57,219 nucleotides of DNA from Euglena gracilis (lineage: Eukaryota; Euglenozoa; Euglenophyceae; Euglenales; Euglenaceae), in assembly GCA_900893395.1 (NCBI GenBank), contig CAAHFI010461000.1, positions 1 to 57,219 on the forward strand, in the 5' to 3' direction. The translations under genes were made by a program, and so were the position numbers. Numbering within the stretch: position 1 is the first letter of the stretch; the number at the start of each line of letters is the position of its first letter. The notes below the pieces were generated by a model, which was not told where the DNA came from, did no database searches, and saw only the letters and a list, made by a program, of their open reading frames with translations. Below are positions 1 through 12,890 of the stretch, one piece after another.

Positions 1-2783
1 AAGTTCTTGCTGCATGTATTTCACACCTTAGAGCACAACTGTCACGGTGGTCATGAGCATGTACACACTTTTTCCATAGTTATGGGCACGATCGGTTCCT
101 GGTTTTGGTCAAAATGCACCTATTTCACCAGCCTTTGGAACAGGGGTATTTTTAACCCTGTTTTACAGTTTTTGGGTCTTGGCCGGCCTGTCCAGCGTTA
201 GACCGACAGGAGAAGTTCTTGCTGCATGTATTTCACACCCTTAGAGCACAACTGTCACGGTGGTCATGAGCATGTACACACTTTTTCCATAGTTATGGGC
301 ACGATCGTTTCCTGGTTTTGGTCAAAATGCACCTATTTCACCAGCCTTTGGAACAGGGATTTTTAACCCCTGTTTTCACAGTTTTTGGTCTTGGCCGGCC
401 TGTCCAGCGTTAGACCGACAGGAGAAGTTCTTGCTGCATGTATTTCACACCCTTAGAGCACAACTGTCACGGTGGTCATGAGCATGTACACACTTTTTCC
501 ATAGTTATGGGCACGATCGGTTTCCTGGTTTTGGTCAAAATGCACCTATTTCACCAGCCTTTGGAACAGGGTATTTTAACCCCTGTTTTCACAGTTTTTG
601 GGTCTTGGCCGGCCTGTCCAGCGTTAGACCGACAGGAGAAGTTCTTGCTGCATGTATTTCACACCCTTAGAGCACAACTGTCACGGTGGTCATGAGCATG
701 TACACACTTTTTCCATAGTTATGGCACGATCGGTTTCCTGGTTTTGGTCAAAATGCACCTATTTCACCAGCCTTTGGAACAGGGGTATTTTTAACCCCTG
801 TTTTCACAGTTTTTGGTCTTGGCCGGCCTGTCCAGCGTTAGACCGACAGGAGAAGTTCTTGCTGCATGTATTTCACACCCTTAGAGCACAACTGTCACGG
901 TGGTCATGAGCATGTACACACTTTTTCCATAGTTATGGGCACGATCGGTTTCCTGGTTTTGGTCAAAATGCACCTATTTCACCAGCCTTTGGAACAGGGT
1001 ATTTTTAACCCCTGTTTTCACAGTTTTTGGTCTTGGCCGCCTGTCCAGCGTTAGACCGACAGGAGAAGTTCTTGCTGCATGTATTCACACCCTTAGAGCA
1101 CAACTGTCACGGTGGTCATGAGCATGTACACACTTTTCCATAGTTATGGGCACGATCGGTTTCCTGGTTTTGGTCAAAATGCACCTATTTCACCAGCCTT
1201 TGGAACAGGGGTATTTTAACCCCTGTTTTCACAGTTTTTGGGTCTTGGCCGGCCTGTCCAGCGTTAGACCGACAGGAGAAGTTCTTGCTGCATGTATTTC
1301 ACACCCTTAGAGCACAACTGTCACGGTGGTCATGAGCATGTACACACTTTTTCCATAGTTATGGGCACGATCGGTTTCCTGGTTTTGGTCAAAATGCACC
1401 TATTTCACCAGCCTTTGGAACAGGGGTATTTTTAACCCCTGTTTTCACAGTTTTTGGGTCTTGGCCGGCCTGTCCAGCGTTAGACCGACAGGAGAAGTTC
1501 TTGCTGCATGTATTTCACACCTTAGAGCACAACTGTCACGGTGGTCATGAGCATGTACACACTTTTTCCATAGTTATGGCACGATCGGTTTCCTGGTTTT
1601 GGTCAAAATGCACCTATTTCACCAGCCTTTGGAACAGGGGTATTTTTAACCCCTGTTTTCACAGTTTTTGGGTCTTGGCCGGCCTGTCCAGCGTTAGACC
1701 GACAGGAGAAGTTCTTGCTGCATGTATTTCACACCCTTAGAGCACAACTGTCACGGTGGTCATGAGCATGTACACACTTTTTCCATAGTTATGGGCACGA
1801 TCGGTTTCCTGGTTTTGGTCAAAATGCACCTATTTCACCAGCCTTTGGAACAGGGGTATTTTTAACCCCTGTTTTCACAGTTTTTGGGTCTTGGCCGGCC
1901 TGTCCAGCGTTAGACCGACAGGAGAAGTTCTTGCTGCATGTATTTCACACCCTTAGAGCACAACTGTCACGGTGGTCATGAGCATGTACACACTTTTTCC
2001 ATAGTTATGGGCACGATCGGTTTCCTGGTTTTGGTCAAAATGCACCTATTTCACCAGCCTTTGGAACAGGGGATTTTTTAACCCCTGTTTTCACAGTTTT
2101 GGGTCTTGGCCGGCCTGTCCAGCGTTAGACCGACAGGAGAAGTTCTTGCTGCATGTATTTCACACCCTTAGAGCACAACTGTCACGGTGGTCATGAGCAT
2201 GTACACACTTTTTCCATAGTTATGGGCACGATCGGTTTCCTGGTTTTGGTCAAAATGCACCTATTTCACCAGCCTTTGGAACAGGGGTATTTTAACCCCT
2301 GTTTTCACAGTTTTTGGGTCTTGGCCGGCCTGTCCAGCGTTAGACCGACAGGAGAAGTTCTTGCTGCATGTATTTCACACCCTTAGAGCACAACTGTCAC
2401 GGTGGTCATGAGCATGTACACACTTTTTCCATAGTTATGGGCACGATCGGTTTCCTGGTTTTGGTCAAAATGCACCTATTTCACCAGCCTTTGGAACAGG
2501 GGTATTTTTAACCCCTGTTTTCACAGTTTTTGGGTCTTGGCCGGCCTGTCCAGCGTTAGACCGACAGGAAAGTTCTTGCTGCATGTATTTCACACCCTTA
2601 GAGCACAATGTCACGGTGGTCATGAGCATGTACACACTTTTTCCATAGTTATGGCACGATCGGTTTCCTGGTTTTGGTCAAAATGCACCTATTTCACCAG
2701 CCTTTGGAACAGGGGTATTTTTAACCCCTGTTTTCACAGTTTTTGGGTCTTGGCCGGCCTGTCCAGCGTTAGACCGACAGGAG

Positions 2784-2905
2784 AAGTTCTTGCTGCATGT
2801 ATTTCACACCCTTAGAGCACAACTGTCACGGTGGTCATGAGCATGTACACACTTTTTCCATAGTTTTGGGTCTTGGCCGCCTGTCCACGTTAGAGCCGAC
2901 AGGAG
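2784..2905 (+). repeat. Short satellite unit, type A, first copy (122 bp)
   Basis: The unit runs normally from AAGTTCTTGC to CCATAGTT, then jumps to TTGGGTCTTGG. Unit positions about 83-174 are missing, a loss of 92 bp relative to the consensus, which predicts a 124-bp unit. AGTT occurs at both breakpoints (79-82 and 171-174), so the junction lies in a 4-bp microhomology. The copy lacks the CGATCG site and the inverted repeat but keeps GGCCGCC in place of GGCCGGCC. The same deletion recurs at 3970 and 5384. Confidence 0.85.
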
Positions 2906-3969
2906 AAGTTCTTGCTGCATGTATTTCACACCCTTAGAGCACAACTGTCACGGTGGTCATGAGCATGTACACACTTTTCCATAGTTATGGGCACGATCGG
3001 TTTCCTGGTTTTGGTCAAAATGCACCTATTTCACCAGCCTTTGGAACAGGGTATTTTAACCCCTGTTTTCACAGTTTTTGGGTCTTGGCCGGCCTGTCCA
3101 GCGTTAGACCGACAGGAGAAGTTCTTGCTGCATGTATTTCACACCCTTAGAGACAACTGTCACGGTGGTCATGAGCATGTACACACTTTTTCCATAGTTA
3201 TGGGCACGATCGGTTTCTGGTTTTGGTCAAAATGCACCTATTTCACCAGCCTTTGGAACAGGGGTATTTTTAACCCCTGTTTTCACAGTTTTTGGGTCTT
3301 GGCCGGCCTGTCCAGCTTAGACCGACAGGAGAAGTTCTTGCTGCATGTATTTCACACCCTTAGAGCACAACTGTCACGGTGGTCATGAGCATGTACACAC
3401 TTTTTCCATAGTTATGGCACGATCGGTTTCCTGGTTTTGGTCAAAATGCACCTATTTCACCAGCCTTTGGAACAGGGGTATTTTTAACCCTGTTTTCACA
3501 GTTTTTGGGTCTTGGCCGGCCTGTCCAGCGTTGACCGACAGGAGAAGTTCTTGCTGCATGTATTCACACCCTTAGAGCACAACTGTCACGGTGGTCATGA
3601 GCATGTACACACTTTTTCCATAGTTATGGGCACGATCGGTTCCTGTTTTGGTCAAAATGCACCTATTTCACCCCTTTGGAACAGGGGTATTTTTAACCCC
3701 TGTTTCACAGTTTTTGGGTCTTGGCCGGCCTGTCCAGCGTTAGACCGACAGGAGAAGTTCTTGCTGCATGTATTTCACACCCTTAGAGCACAACTGTCAC
3801 GGTGGTCATGAGCATGTACACACTTTTTCCATAGTTATGGGCACGATCGGTTTCCTGGTTTTGGTCAAAATGCACCTATTTCACCAGCCTTTGAACAGGG
3901 GTATTTTTAACCCCTGTTTTCACAGTTTTTGGGTCTTGGCCGGCCTGTCCAGCGTTAGACCGACAGGAG

Positions 3970-4092
3970 AAGTTCTTGCTGCATGTATTTCACACCCTTA
4001 GAGCACAACTGTCACGGTTCCATGAGCATGTACACCACCTTTTCAATTATTTTTGGGTCTTGGCCGGCCTGTCAGCGTTAGACCGACAGGAG
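3970..4092 (+). repeat. Short satellite unit, type A, second copy (123 bp), blurred junction
   Basis: This unit has the same outline and length as the one at 2784: it leaves the consensus near unit position 80 and rejoins it at TTTTTGGGTC. The stretch before the junction (about 4017-4050) is more disturbed than elsewhere nearby, with GGTTCCATG in place of GGTGGTCATG and CAATTATTTTT in place of CATAGTTTTT. I read it as the same deletion with local sequencing noise, though an independent event with an imperfect junction cannot be excluded. Five full-length units separate it from the first type A copy. Confidence 0.75.
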
Positions 4093-5383
4093 AAGTTCTT
4101 GCTGCATGTATTTCACACCCTTAGAGCACAACTGTCACGGTGGTCATGAGCATGTACACACTTTTCCATAGTTATGGGCACGATCGGTTTCCTGGTTTTG
4201 GTCAAAATGCACCTATTTCACCAGCCTTTGGAACAGGGGTATTTTTAACCCCTGTTTTCACAGTTTTTGGGTCTTGGCCGGCCTGTCCAGCGTTAGACCG
4301 ACAGGAGAAGTTCTTGCTGCATGTATTTCACACCCTTAGAGCACAACTGTCACGGTGGTCATGAGCATGTACACACTTTTTCCATAGTTATGGGCACGAT
4401 CGGTTTCCTGGTTTTGGTCAAAATGCACCTATTTCACCAGCCTTTGGAACAGGGGTATTTTTAACCCCTGTTTTCACAGTTTTTGGGTCTTGGCCGGCCT
4501 GTCCAGCGTTAGACCGACAGGAGAAGTTCTTGCTGCATGTATTTCACACCCTTAGAGCACAACTGTCACGGTGGTCATGAGCATGTACACACTTTTTCCA
4601 TAGTTATGGGCACGATCGGTTTCCTGGTTTTGGTCAAAATGCACCTATTTCACCAGCCTTTGGAACAGGGGTATTTTTAACCCCTGTTTTCACAGTTTTT
4701 GGGTCTTGGCCGGCCTGTCCAGCGTTAGACCGACAGGAGAAGTTCTTGCTGCATGTATTTCACACCCTTAGAGCACAACTGTCACGGTGGTCATGAGCAT
4801 GTACACACTTTTTCCATAGTTATGGGCACGATCGGTTTCCTGGTTTTGGTCAAAATGCACCTATTTCACCAGCCTTTGGAACAGGGGTATTTTTAACCCT
4901 GTTTTCACAGTTTTTGGGTCTTGGCCGGCCTGTCCAGCGTTAGACCGACAGAGAAGTTCTTGCTGCATGTATTTCACACCCTTAGAGCACAACTGTCACG
5001 GTGGTCATGAGCATGTACACACTTTTTCCATAGTTATGGGCACGATCGGTTTCCTGGTTTTGGTCAAAATGCACCTATTTCACCAGCCTTTGGAACAGGG
5101 GTATTTTACCCCTGTTTTCACAGTTTTTGGGTCTTGGCCGGCCTGTCCAGCGTTAGACCGACAGGAGAAGTTCTTGCTGCATGTATTTCACACCCTTAGA
5201 GCACAACTGTCACGGTGGTCATGAGCATGTACACACTTTTTCCATAGTTATGGGCACGATCGGTTTCCTGGTTTTGGTCAAAATGCACCTATTTCACCAG
5301 CCTTTGGAACAGGGGTATTTTTAACCCCTGTTTTCACAGTTTTTGGGTCTTGGCCGGCCTGTCCAGCGTTAGACCGACAGGAG

Positions 5384-5506
5384 AAGTTCTTGCTGCATGT
5401 ATTTCACACCCTTAGAGCACAACTGTCACGGTGGTCATGAGCATGTACACACTTTTTCCATAGTTTGGGGTCTTGGCCGGCCTGTCCAGCGTTAGACCGA
5501 CAGGAG
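5384..5506 (+). repeat. Short satellite unit, type A, third copy (123 bp)
   Basis: CCATAGTTT passes directly into GGGGTCTTGGCC at about 5459-5473, the same junction as in the unit at 2784. Unit positions about 83-174 are absent. Six full-length units separate it from the second type A copy. Having the same breakpoint three times within 2.8 kb suggests one deletion that was copied along with its neighbours, rather than three independent losses. Confidence 0.85.
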
Positions 5507-7801
5507 AAGTTCTTGCTGCATGTATTTCACACCCTTAGAGCACAACTGTCACGGTGGTCATGAGCATGTACACACTTTTCCATAGTTATGGGCACGATCG
5601 GTTTCCTGGTTTTGGTCAAAATGCACCTATTTCACCAGCCTTTGGAACAGGGTATTTTTAACCCCTGTTTTCACAGTTTTTGGGTCTTGGCCGGCCTGTC
5701 CAGCGTTAGACCGACAGGAGAAGTTCTTGCTGCATGTATTTCACACCCTTAGAGCACAACTGTCACGGTGGTCATGAGCATGTACACACTTTTCCATAGT
5801 TATGGGGCACGATCGGTTTCCTGGTTTTGGTCAAAATGCACCTATTTCACCAGCCTTTGGAACAGGGGTATTTTTAACCCCTGTTTTCACAGTTTTTGGG
5901 TCTTGGCCGGCCTGTCCAGCGTTAGACCGACAGGAGAAGTTCTTGCTGCATGTATTTCACACCCTTAGAGCACAACTGTCACGGTGGTCATGAGCATGTA
6001 CACACTTTTCCATAGTTATGGGCACGATCGGTTTCCTGGTTTTGGTCAAAATGCACCTATTTCACCAGCCTTTGGAACAGGGGTATTTTTAACCCCTGTT
6101 TTCACAGTTTTTGGGTCTTGGCCGGCCTGTCCAGCGTTAGACCGACAGGAGAAGTTCTTGCTGCATGTATTTCACACCCTTAGAGCACAACTGTCACGGT
6201 GGTCATGAGCATGTACACACTTTTCCATAGTTATGGGCACGATCGGTTCCTGGTTTTGGTCAAAATGCACCTATTTCACCAGCCTTTGGAACAGGGGTAT
6301 TTTAACCCTGTTTTCACAGTTTTTGGGTCTTGGCCGGCCTGTCCAGCGTTAGACCGACAGGAGAAGTTCTTGCTGCATGTATTTCACACCCTTAGAGCAC
6401 AACTGTCACGGTGGTCATGAGCATGTACACACTTTTTCCATAGTTATGGGCACGATCGGTTTCCTGGTTTTGGTCAAAATGCACCTATTTCACCAGCCTT
6501 TGGAACAGGGGTATTTTTAACCCCTGTTTTCACAGTTTTTGGGTCTTGGCCGGCCTGTCCAGCGTTAGACCGACAGGAGAAGTTCTTGCTGCATGTATTT
6601 CACACCCTTAGAGCACAACTGTCACGGTGGTCATGAGCATGTACACACTTTTTCCATAGTTATGGGCACGATCGGTTTCCTGGTTTTGGTCAAAATGCAC
6701 CTATTTCACCAGCCTTTGGAACAGGGGTATTTTAACCCCTGTTTTCACAGTTTTTGGGTCTTGGCCGGCCTGTCCAGCGTTAGACCGACAGGAGAAGTTC
6801 TTGCTGCATGTATTTCACACCCTTAGAGCACAACTGTCACGGTGGTCATGAGCATGTACACACTTTTTCCATAGTTATGGGCACGATCGGTTTCCTGGTT
6901 TTGGTCAAAATGCACCTATTTCACCAGCCTTTGGAACAGGGGTATTTTTAACCCCTGTTTTCACAGTTTTTGGGTCTTGGCCGGCCTGTCCAGCGTTAGA
7001 CCGACAGGAGAAGTTCTTGCTGCATGTATTTCACACCCTTAGAGCACAACTGTCACGGTGGTCATGAGCATGTACACACTTTTTCCATAGTTATGGGCAC
7101 GATCGGTTTCCTGGTTTGGTCAAAATGCACCTATTTCACCAGCCTTTGGAACAGGGGTATTTTTAACCCCTGTTTTCACAGTTTTTGGGTCTTGGCCGGC
7201 CTGTCCAGCGTTAGACCGACAGGAGAAGTTCTTGCTGCATGTATTTCACACCCTTAGAGCACAACTGTCACGGTGGTCATGAGCATGTACACACTTTTTC
7301 CATAGTTATGGGCACGATCGGTTTCCTGGTTTTGGTCAAAATGCACCTATTTCACCAGCCTTTGGAACAGGGGTATTTTTAACCCTGTTTTCACAGTTTT
7401 TGGGTCTTGGCCGGCCTGTCCAGCGTTAGACCGACAGGAAAGTTCTTGCTGCATGTATTTCACACCCTTAGAGCACAACTGTCACGGTGGTCATGAGCAT
7501 GTACACACTTTTTCCATAGTTATGGGCACGATCGGTTTCCTGGTTTTGGTCAAAATGCACCTATTTCACCAGCCTTTGGAACAGGGGTATTTTTAACCCC
7601 TGTTTTCACAGTTTTTGGGTCTTGGCCGGCCTGTCCAGCGTTAGACCGACAGGAGAAGTTCTTGCTGCATGTATTTCACACCCTTAGAGCACAACTGTCA
7701 CGGTGGTCATGAGCATGTACACACTTTTTCCATAGTTATGGGCACGATCGGTTTCCTGGTTTTGGTCAAAATGCACCTATTTCACCAGCCTTTGGAACAG
7801 G

Positions 7802-10797
7802 GTATTTTTAACCCCTGTTTTCACAGTTTTTGGGTCTTGGCCGGCCTGTCCAGCGTTAGACCGACAGGAGAAGTTCTTGCTGCATGTATTTCACACCCTT
7901 AGAGCACAACTGTCACGGTGGTCATGAGCATGTACACACTTTTTCCATAGTTATGGGCACGATCGGTTTCCTGGTTTTGGTCAAAATGCACCTATTTCAC
8001 CAGCCTTTGGAACAGGGGTATTTTTAACCCCTGTTTTCACAGTTTTTGGGTCTTGGCCGGCCTGTCCAGCGTTAGACCGACAGGAGAAGTTCTTGCTGCA
8101 TGTATTTCACACCCTTAGAGCACAACTGTCACGGTGGTCATGAGCATGTACACACTTTTTCCATAGTTATGGGCACGATCGGTTTCCTGGTTTTGGTCAA
8201 AATGCACCTATTTCACCAGCCTTTGGAACAGGGGTATTTTTAACCCCTGTTTTCACAGTTTTTGGGTCTTGGCCGGCCTGTCCAGCGTTAGACCGACAGG
8301 AGAAGTTCTTGCTGCATGTATTTCACACCCTTAGAGCACAACTGTCACGGTGGTCATGAGCATGTACACACTTTTTCCATAGTTATGGGCACGATCGGTT
8401 TCCTGGTTTTGGTCAAAATGCACCTATTTCACCAGCCTTTGGAACAGGGGTATTTTTAACCCCTGTTTTCACAGTTTTTGGGTCTTGGCCGGCCTGTCCA
8501 GCGTTAGACCGACAGGAGAAGTTCTTGCTGCATGTATTTCACACCCTTAGAGCACAACTGTCACGGTGGTCATGAGCATGTACACACTTTTTCCATAGTT
8601 ATGGGCACGATCGGTTTCCTGGTTTTGGTCAAAATGCACCTATTTCACCAGCCTTTGGAACAGGGGTATTTTTAACCCCTGTTTTCACAGTTTTTGGGTC
8701 TTGGCCGGCCTGTCCAGCGTTAGACCGACAGGAGAAGTTCTTGCTGCATGTATTTCACACCCTTAGAGCACAACTGTCACGGTGGTCATGAGCATGTACA
8801 CACTTTTTCCATAGTTATGGGCACGATCGGTTTCCTGGTTTTGGTCAAAATGCACCTATTTCACCAGCCTTTGGAACAGGGGTATTTTTAACCCCTGTTT
8901 TCACAGTTTTTGGGTCTTGGCCGGCCTGTCCAGCGTTAGACCGACAGGAGAAGTTCTTGCTGCATGTATTTCACACCCTTAGAGCACAACTGTCACGGTG
9001 GTCATGAGCATGTACACACTTTTTCCATAGTTATGGGCACGATCGGTTTCCTGGTTTTGGTCAAAATGCACCTATTTCACCAGCCTTTGGAACAGGGGTA
9101 TTTTTAACCCCTGTTTTCACAGTTTTTGGGTCTTGGCCGGCCTGTCCAGCGTTAGACCGACAGGAGAAGTTCTTGCTGCATGTATTTCACACCCTTAGAG
9201 CACAACTGTCACGGTGGTCATGAGCATGTACACACTTTTTCCATAGTTATGGGCACGATCGGTTTCCTGGTTTTGGTCAAAATGCACCTATTTCACCAGC
9301 CTTTGGAACAGGGGTATTTTTAACCCCTGTTTTCACAGTTTTTGGGTCTTGGCCGGCCTGTCCAGCGTTAGACCGACAGGAGAAGTTCTTGCTGCATGTA
9401 TTTCACACCCTTAGAGCACAACTGTCACGGTGGTCATGAGCATGTACACACTTTTTCCATAGTTATGGGCACGATCGGTTTCCTGGTTTTGGTCAAAATG
9501 CACCTATTTCACCAGCCTTTGGAACAGGGGTATTTTTAACCCCTGTTTTCACAGTTTTTGGGTCTTGGCCGGCCTGTCCAGCGTTAGACCGACAGGAGAA
9601 GTTCTTGCTGCATGTATTTCACACCCTTAGAGCACAACTGTCACGGTGGTCATGAGCATGTACACACTTTTTCCATAGTTATGGGCACGATCGGTTTCCT
9701 GGTTTTGGTCAAAATGCACCTATTTCACCAGCCTTTGGAACAGGGGTATTTTTAACCCCTGTTTTCACAGTTTTTGGGTCTTGGCCGGCCTGTCCAGCGT
9801 TAGACCGACAGGAGAAGTTCTTGCTGCATGTATTTCACACCCTTAGAGCACAACTGTCACGGTGGTCATGAGCATGTACACACTTTTTCCATAGTTATGG
9901 GCACGATCGGTTTCCTGGTTTTGGTCAAAATGCACCTATTTCACCAGCCTTTGGAACAGGGGTATTTTTAACCCCTGTTTTCACAGTTTTTGGGTCTTGG
10001 CCGGCCTGTCCAGCGTTAGACCGACAGGAGAAGTTCTTGCTGCATGTATTTCACACCTTAGAGCACAACTGTCACGGTGGTCATGAGCATGTACACACTT
10101 TTTCCATAGTTATGGGCACGATCGGTTTCCTGGTTTTGGTCAAAATGCACCTATTTCACCAGCCTTTGGAACAGGGGTATTTTTAACCCCTGTTTTCACA
10201 GTTTTTGGGTCTTGGCCGGCCTGTCCAGCGTTAGACCGACAGGAGAAGTTCTTGCTGCATGTATTTCACACCCTTAGAGCACAACTGTCACGGTGGTCAT
10301 GAGCATGTACACACTTTTTCCATAGTTATGGGCACGATCGGTTTCCTGGTTTTGGTCAAAATGCACCTATTTCACCAGCCTTTGGAACAGGGGTATTTTT
10401 AACCCCTGTTTTCACAGTTTTTGGGTCTTGGCCGGCCTGTCCAGCGTTAGACCGACAGGAGAAGTTCTTGCTGCATGTATTTCACACCCTTAGAGCACAA
10501 CTGTCACGGTGGTCATGAGCATGTACACACTTTTTCCATAGTTATGGGCACGATCGGTTTCCTGGTTTTGGTCAAAATGCACCTATTTCACCAGCCTTTG
10601 GAACAGGGGTATTTTTAACCCCTGTTTTCACAGTTTTTGGGTCTTGGCCGGCCTGTCCAGCGTTAGACCGACAGGAGAAGTTCTTGCTGCATGTATTTCA
10701 CACCCTTAGAGCACAACTGTCACGGTGGTCATGAGCATGTACACACTTTTTCCATAGTTATGGGCACGATCGGTTTCCTGGTTTTGGTCAAAATGCA
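7802..10797 (+). repeat. Nearly perfect left sub-block of the array
   Basis: About 14 units follow the consensus with exact 216-base spacing. The only difference I saw is one C missing in CACACCCTTAG near 10057. No gene or other feature is present. The clean state here, between noisier stretches on both sides, shows that quality changes in patches along the array. Confidence 0.88.
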
Positions 10798-12890
10798 CCA
10801 TTTCACCAGCCTTTGGAACAGGGGTATTTTTAACCCCTGTTTTCACAGTTTTGGGTCTTGGCCGGCCTGTCCAGCGTTAGACCGACAGGAGAAGTTCTTG
10901 CTGCATGTATTTCACACCTTAGAGCACAACTGTCACGGTGGTCATGAGCATGTACACACTTTTTCCATAGTTATGGGCACGATCGGTTTCCTGGTTTTGG
11001 TCAAAATGCACCTATTTCACCAGCCTTTGGAACAGGGTATTTTTAACCCTGTTTTCACAGTTTTTGGGTCTTGGCCGGCCTGTCCAGCGTTAGACCGACA
11101 GGAGAAGTTCTTGCTGCATGTATTTCACCCTTAGAGCACAACTGTCACGGTGGTCATGAGCATGTACACACTTTTCCATAGTTATGGGCACGATCGGTTT
11201 CCTTTTGGTCAAAATGCACCTATTTCACCAGCCTTTGGAACAGGGGTATTTTTAACCCTGTTTTCACAGTTTTTGGGTCTTGGCCGGCCTGTCCAGCGTT
11301 AGACCGACAGGAGAAGTTCTTGCTGCATGTATTTCACACCCTTAGAGCAACTGTCACGGTGGTCACATGTACAACACTTTTTCCATAGTAGTTATGGGCA
11401 CGATCGGTTTCCTGGTTTTGGTCAAAATGCACCTATTTCACCAGCCTTTGGAACAGGGGTATTTTAACCCCTGTTTCACAGTTTTGGGTCTTGGCCGGCC
11501 TGTCCAGCGTTAGACCGACAGGAAAGTTCTTGCTGCATGTATTCACCCTTAGAGCACAACTGTCACGGTGGGTCATGAGATAGCATTACACACTTTTTCC
11601 ATAGTTATGGGCACGATCGGTTTCCTGGTTTTGGTCAAATGCACCTATTTCACCAGCCTTTGGAACAGGGGTATTTTTAACCCCTGTTTTCACAGTTTTT
11701 GGGTCTTGGCCGCCTGTCCAGCGTTAGACCGACAGGAGAAGTTCTTGCTGTGCTATTCACCCTTAGAGCACAACTGTCACGGTGGTCATGAGCATGTACA
11801 CACTTTTTCCATAGTTATGGGCACGATCGGTTTCCTGGTTTTTGGTCAAAATGCACCTATTCACCAGCCTTTGGAACAGGGGTATTTTTAACCCCTGTTT
11901 TCACAGTTTTGGGTCTTGGCCGGCCTGTCCAGCGTTAGACCGACAGGAGAAGTTCTTGCTGCATGTATTTCACCCTTAGAGCACAACTGTCACGGTGGTC
12001 ATGAGCATGTACACACTTTTTCCATAGTTATGGGCACGATCGGTTTCCTGGTTTTGGTCAAAATGCACCTATTTCACCAGCCTTTGGAACAGGGTATTTT
12101 AACCCTGTTTCACAGTTTTTGGGTCTTGGCCGGCCTGTCCAGCGTTAGACGCAGAAGGAGAAGTTCTTGCTGCATGTATTTCACACCCTTAGAGCTGTCA
12201 CGGTGGTCATGAGCAATGTACACACTTTTCCATAGTTATGGGCACGATCGGTTTCCTGGTTTTGGTCAAAATGCACCTATTTCACCAGCCTTGGAACAGG
12301 GGTATTTTAACCCTTTTCACAGTTTTGGGTCTTGGCCGGCCTGTCAGCGTTAGACCGACAGGAGAAGTTCTGCTGCATGTATTTCACACCCTTAGAGCAC
12401 AACTGTCACGGTGGTCATGAGCAGTACACACTTTTTCCATAGTTATGGGCACGATCGGTTTCCTGGTTTTGGTCAAAATGCACCTATTTCACCAGCCTTT
12501 GGAACAGGGGTATTTTTAACCCCTGTTTTCACAGTTTTTGGGTCTTGGCCGGCCTGTCCAGCGTTAGACCGACAGGAGAAGTTCTTGCTGCATGTATTTC
12601 ACACCCTTAGAGCACAACTGTCACGGTGGTCATGAGCATGTACACACTTTTTCCATAGTTATGGGCACGATCGGTTTCCTGGTTTTGGTCAAAATGCACC
12701 TATTTCACCAGGCCTTGGAACAGGGGTATTTTACTGTTTCACAGTTTTTGGGTCTTGGCCGGCCAGCGTTTAGACCGACAGGAGAGGGCTGCATGTATTT
12801 CACACCTTCACCAGCCTTTGGAACAGGGTATTAACCTGTTTTCACATTTTTGGGTCTTGGCCGGCCTGTCCAGCGTTAGACCGACAGGAG
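10798..12890 (+). repeat. Locally disordered patch of the array
   Basis: Units here carry several small losses each and a few small gains, for example the extra TAG near 11387-11392, the altered GAGATAGCATTACAC near 11576-11590, and a damaged unit at about 12715-12784 in which AACCCC is nearly gone and GGCCGGCCTGTCCAGC is shortened. The patch ends in a type B short unit. No foreign sequence is present; every segment can still be aligned to the 216-bp unit. It may mark a join between reads or assembly pieces, or a region where only one poor read was available. Confidence 0.75.
12785..12890 (+). repeat. Short satellite unit, type B, first copy (106 bp)
   Basis: The unit starts in a damaged form (AGGGCTGCATG), reaches TATTTCACACC and then jumps to TTCACCAGCCTTTGG. 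Unit positions about 31-127 are missing, a 97-bp loss that predicts 119 bp; extra one-base losses bring it to 106. Both breakpoints lie next to a TTCAC or TATTTCAC motif, which occurs twice in the consensus (17-24 and 123-130). The copy retains the inverted repeat region in reduced form and the GGCCGGCC site. Confidence 0.8.

Larger units (their letters stand above)
1..7801 (+). repeat. Left block of the array: lightly variable units plus three short units
   Basis: About 37 units, most 212-216 bp. The differences from the consensus are nearly all one-base losses at recurrent places: GGGG to GGG in the AGGGGTA stretch, CCCC to CCC in the AACCCC stretch, TTTTT to TTTT after CACAC, GGG to GG in ATGGGCAC, and GGAGAAG to GGAAAG or GAGAAG. 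True base changes are very rare. Three units are shortened to about 123 bp by one shared internal deletion (listed separately). There is no gene here. Reading frames longer than 60 codons arise only where a one-base loss shifts the frame past the normal stops of the repeat. Confidence 0.9.
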
